From CAZOKH01 sp964580315 (GTDB lineage: Bacteria > Chloroflexota > Anaerolineae > Anaerolineales > Anaerolineaceae), in NCBI GenBank assembly GCA_964580315.1, contig CAZOKH010000006.1, positions 1-64,000 on the forward strand: DNA of 64,000 bases, written 5' to 3'. Below are positions 61,780 through 64,000 of this stretch, piece after piece. A model generated the notes under the pieces. The model made no database searches, was not told the DNA's origin, and was given only the letters and a program-made list of their open reading frames with translations. A program made the position numbers and the translations under genes. How positions within the stretch are numbered: the first letter of the stretch is position 1; every line of letters starts with the position of its first letter.

Positions 61780-64000
61780 TGTGAACGTGAATCCTTCCTA
61801 TGGACAAAGGCAATATTTGCTGCGAGAAGCAGCTTTAATTCTCATTATCAGTTACCTGCTCATTTTTGGAAGCACACACAATGGACTGGTGCATCCCACT
61901 GTGTTGACGATCAGCGCTGTGTTGATGAGCCTGCTGACCATTTTTTTCTTTGTCAAACACCAGTCTGCTCCCCTGGCAGCCCAAAAACCATTGTTGGTTG
62001 TGATGCTGGTATTAATCCTCGCCAGCATTTTTTCCATTGATCCCAGGCGGTCTTTTGCAGAGGTGTGGCTAATTGGCATCGCCGGTTTTCTGTTCTTGTC
62101 CTGCGCCGAATTTGTGCGGCGGGGATGGGATCGGAAACTGTTTGTCAAGGTTATGTTGATTGTGGAAGGCATCATCATGCTTTTGGGGTGGATGACGGCG
62201 TTTCAGTGGTACCAGCAATGGTTGAAAGCAGCCCCGGGTGAATGGCTGCCGGCTGTTACCTATCGTTTGCCGTTGCCGAATTTTCTCAGCGCATCATTGA
62301 ATGCCCTGATTATGATGGCTTGCGCCTGGATTGTGTTTGAAAAATCACGCGCCACACGCATCCTGTTGGTAGGCTGGATTTTCTCTGCTCTGGGTTTGTT
62401 GTTTCTAACATCATCGCGCGGCGGCTGGCTGGGTACTGCGGCAGGCCTGGCGGTTGTAGGAGTGCTATCGTTCCGTACGGGCTATGAGCAATTGGATGCA
62501 GTCAAAACCTTTTTCACAAAAAACTCGGCAAAAAGAAATGTTTTGTTCGGCCTGGGAGTTGCTGTGCTGGGTTTCATGGGGTGGATGTTATATCAACAAA
62601 CTGCGCACCCCACACACACCAATTTGCTGGCTTCTCGGCGCGAATTTTGGATCCCGGCTTTGAATGCCTTTCTCGAATCGCCTCTGTTGGGAAAAGGGCC
62701 CTACACCTTTATCAGCCAATACTTGCAATACAACTCAGTTCCATCCAAGCAAATATTCGTGTATTCACACAGCATCTATTTTGATACACTCAGCGGCAGC
62801 GGCATTTTGGGATTTGCGGCGGTGTGCTGGTTATTTTGGATCTTTCTGCGCAGTTTATGGCAGCGCATACAGCAGTCCAACCCGGAAGATCGATTTATTG
62901 CCATTGGCGGAGCGGCTGCCTTTGCAGCCTTTTGTGTGCATGGATTGGCTGACAGCGTGCATCACACCATTCCGACCAGTGCGTGGAGCCTGGCGATTTT
63001 GTTGGGCGTGGTGTTGAGTGCGCCCGGAGGTCAAACTGCCGATCGAAAAAGCTCTATGCTGCCTGTGTGGGGGCTGGTCTTGAGTGTGTTTGCGTGGTTG
63101 AATATCTGGCAGGTAACACCTTTCTATCAAGCGGTGGCAGCAGCCAACGCGAATCGGTGGGATGAAGCCGCGCATTTCTTTGACGAGGCGGTTCACCGCG
63201 ACCCCGCGCTATCGGTGGCTTATCAGCAGCAGGGATTGGCTTTCAGTGTGCAGGCTGATGCAGGAAATGACCTGGCGCTTGAAAAAGCCGTTCAAAGTTT
63301 TGAGCAAGCTGTACATATGGATCCATATTGGGGCGCAAACGCTGCCAACCTGGGCGCGCTTTATCTTAACCAGGGGCAACTTGAAAAGGCTGCACAGGCT
63401 TTCCAGAAAGCGGTTGATGCTGCTCCAAACTCGGCGCTATTTATTTTGAATATGGGTGAATGTGAAGAAGCCATGGGAAACCTGGAGGCCGCCCGGCAGA
63501 AATATGATCGCGTGCTGAAGCTTCGTCCGCAGTGGCGTGAAGCCTATTTTTGGCGGCAGACAGACTTGCGCAAACAGGTTGTTGAGAACTCGTCAATCAA
63601 TTCTCAAACCAGCCCGGATGTGAAAGAATTGGAAACGGCTCTGCAAAAGGATTCCACCCGATTGCGAAATTACCTTGCACTTGGGGAGGCTTATCTTCAG
63701 GCGGGAGAGGTTCAAAAAGCTGAGCGCCTGTTAAAGAAAGCTGAACTGGCTTTCACGCTCAGCAAAGAAGAAGGTCTTGAATTGAAATGGCTTCAGGCTG
63801 AAATACAGGCAGCCAAAGGCGAATTGGCGACTGCGATAAAACTGGGTGGCGAAGCGCTTGAGGATTATTGTCATCCAGGGATATATGGTCCCGGTTCAAT
63901 GGGAACTGTCTATTATGCTGAATTGATGTATCGCCGTCCGGAGATGAAATTGGAACTGGTTCCACAAATGCATACCATACTGCTGCCCGATCAGTGGGGA
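61769..64000 (+). CDS. O-antigen ligase/polymerase-like membrane protein with C-terminal TPRs, 3'-truncated
   Basis: Open from the ATG at 61769 (overlapping the formyltransferase stop; GTG at 61781 is an alternative) to the window end, 744 codons, no stop. About ten to twelve membrane helices (about 15-470) with a large outside loop, and FLTSSRGGWLGT, the Arg-containing motif typical of Wzy/WaaL-type polymerases and ligases. From about 465 onward there are at least five TPR units (NLGALYLNQGQLEKAAQAF, DRVLKLRPQWREAYF, YLALGEAYLQAGEVQKAERL). TPR-tailed WaaL-like proteins occur in polysaccharide clusters; the acceptor is unknown. Confidence 0.88.
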   Translation, partial: MGNNVNVNPSYGQRQYLLREAALILIISYLLIFGSTHNGLVHPTVLTISAVLMSLLTIFFFVKHQSAPLAAQKPLLVVMLVLILASIFSIDPRRSFAEVWLIGIAGFLFLSCAEFVRRGWDRKLFVKVMLIVEGIIMLLGWMTAFQWYQQWLKAAPGEWLPAVTYRLPLPNFLSASLNALIMMACAWIVFEKSRATRILLVGWIFSALGLLFLTSSRGGWLGTAAGLAVVGVLSFRTGYEQLDAVKTFFTKNSAKRNVLFGLGVAVLGFMGWMLYQQTAHPTHTNLLASRREFWIPALNAFLESPLLGKGPYTFISQYLQYNSVPSKQIFVYSHSIYFDTLSGSGILGFAAVCWLFWIFLRSLWQRIQQSNPEDRFIAIGGAAAFAAFCVHGLADSVHHTIPTSAWSLAILLGVVLSAPGGQTADRKSSMLPVWGLVLSVFAWLNIWQVTPFYQAVAAANANRWDEAAHFFDEAVHRDPALSVAYQQQGLAFSVQADAGNDLALEKAVQSFEQAVHMDPYWGANAANLGALYLNQGQLEKAAQAFQKAVDAAPNSALFILNMGECEEAMGNLEAARQKYDRVLKLRPQWREAYFWRQTDLRKQVVENSSINSQTSPDVKELETALQKDSTRLRNYLALGEAYLQAGEVQKAERLLKKAELAFTLSKEEGLELKWLQAEIQAAKGELATAIKLGGEALEDYCHPGIYGPGSMGTVYYAELMYRRPEMKLELVPQMHTILLPDQWG

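Overview
The window looks like chromosomal DNA of a mesophilic member of Chloroflexota, most likely class Anaerolineae. This is inferred from content, not from a marker gene. The signs are lipoproteins and cell-wall enzymes with Thr/Pro (TPTPT) linkers, a lipoprotein with an NBR1-type Ig-like domain, Tat-exported L,D-transpeptidases, a T-box ahead of a stand-alone TrpB2-type gene, DUF4013 and RNHCP proteins, and moderate GC. There are two tRNA genes. I see no phage, transposase, CRISPR array or rRNA. One assembly gap (10 N) lies inside dinB.

Layout. 1-5.8 kb: 3' part of glnA, an FHA membrane protein, an AI-2E-family exporter with a coupled small ORF, a zinc-ribbon protein, an NBR1-domain lipoprotein and a thioredoxin/TPR protein. 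5.9-17.9 kb: cell-envelope block with an overlapping operon of amidase and two L,D-transpeptidases, an AMMECR1 protein, DUF4013, a six-hairpin glycosidase-like protein, a lipoprotein and a class A PBP. 17.9-24.4 kb: a degenerate DNA-methyltransferase-like zinc-ribbon protein and a large multi-GAF histidine kinase. 24.5-26.3 kb: trpB2 behind a tRNA-Trp T-box. 26.3-36.5 kb: accessory and housekeeping single genes (tRNA-Ser, RNA methyltransferase, NADH oxidase, HAD, alpha/beta hydrolase, an AT-rich HNH-like gene, a CBM9-like lipoprotein). 36.5-43.7 kb: dinB, tRNA-Thr, RNHCP protein and rsgA behind a structured leader, typA, YgjP-type peptidase, udk and a VTT membrane protein.

43.7-55.5 kb is a phosphate block on the minus strand. 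It holds phoU, pstB, pstA, pstC, a pstS containing two near-identical binding domains, a CHAD-domain protein, two divergent thymidylate-kinase-like proteins (one with Arg in place of the Walker A Lys), a second phoU, and phoR/phoB. A row of TTAAC-like half-sites about 11 bp apart upstream of pstS is a candidate Pho box. phoB overlaps the stop of a glycosyltransferase, so the two-component genes are joined to an exopolysaccharide block (GT4, heparinase II/III-like protein, two-domain oxidoreductase). On the opposite strand this is followed by a formyltransferase and an O-antigen-ligase/TPR protein that runs off the window.

The observations most worth follow-up are the tandem-terminator leader of rsgA, the phosphate/CHAD/TMK-like block, the exact 760-bp duplication inside pstS, the methyltransferase fold that has lost its catalytic motif, the Trp T-box with two terminator-like hairpins, and the AT-rich HNH-like gene.
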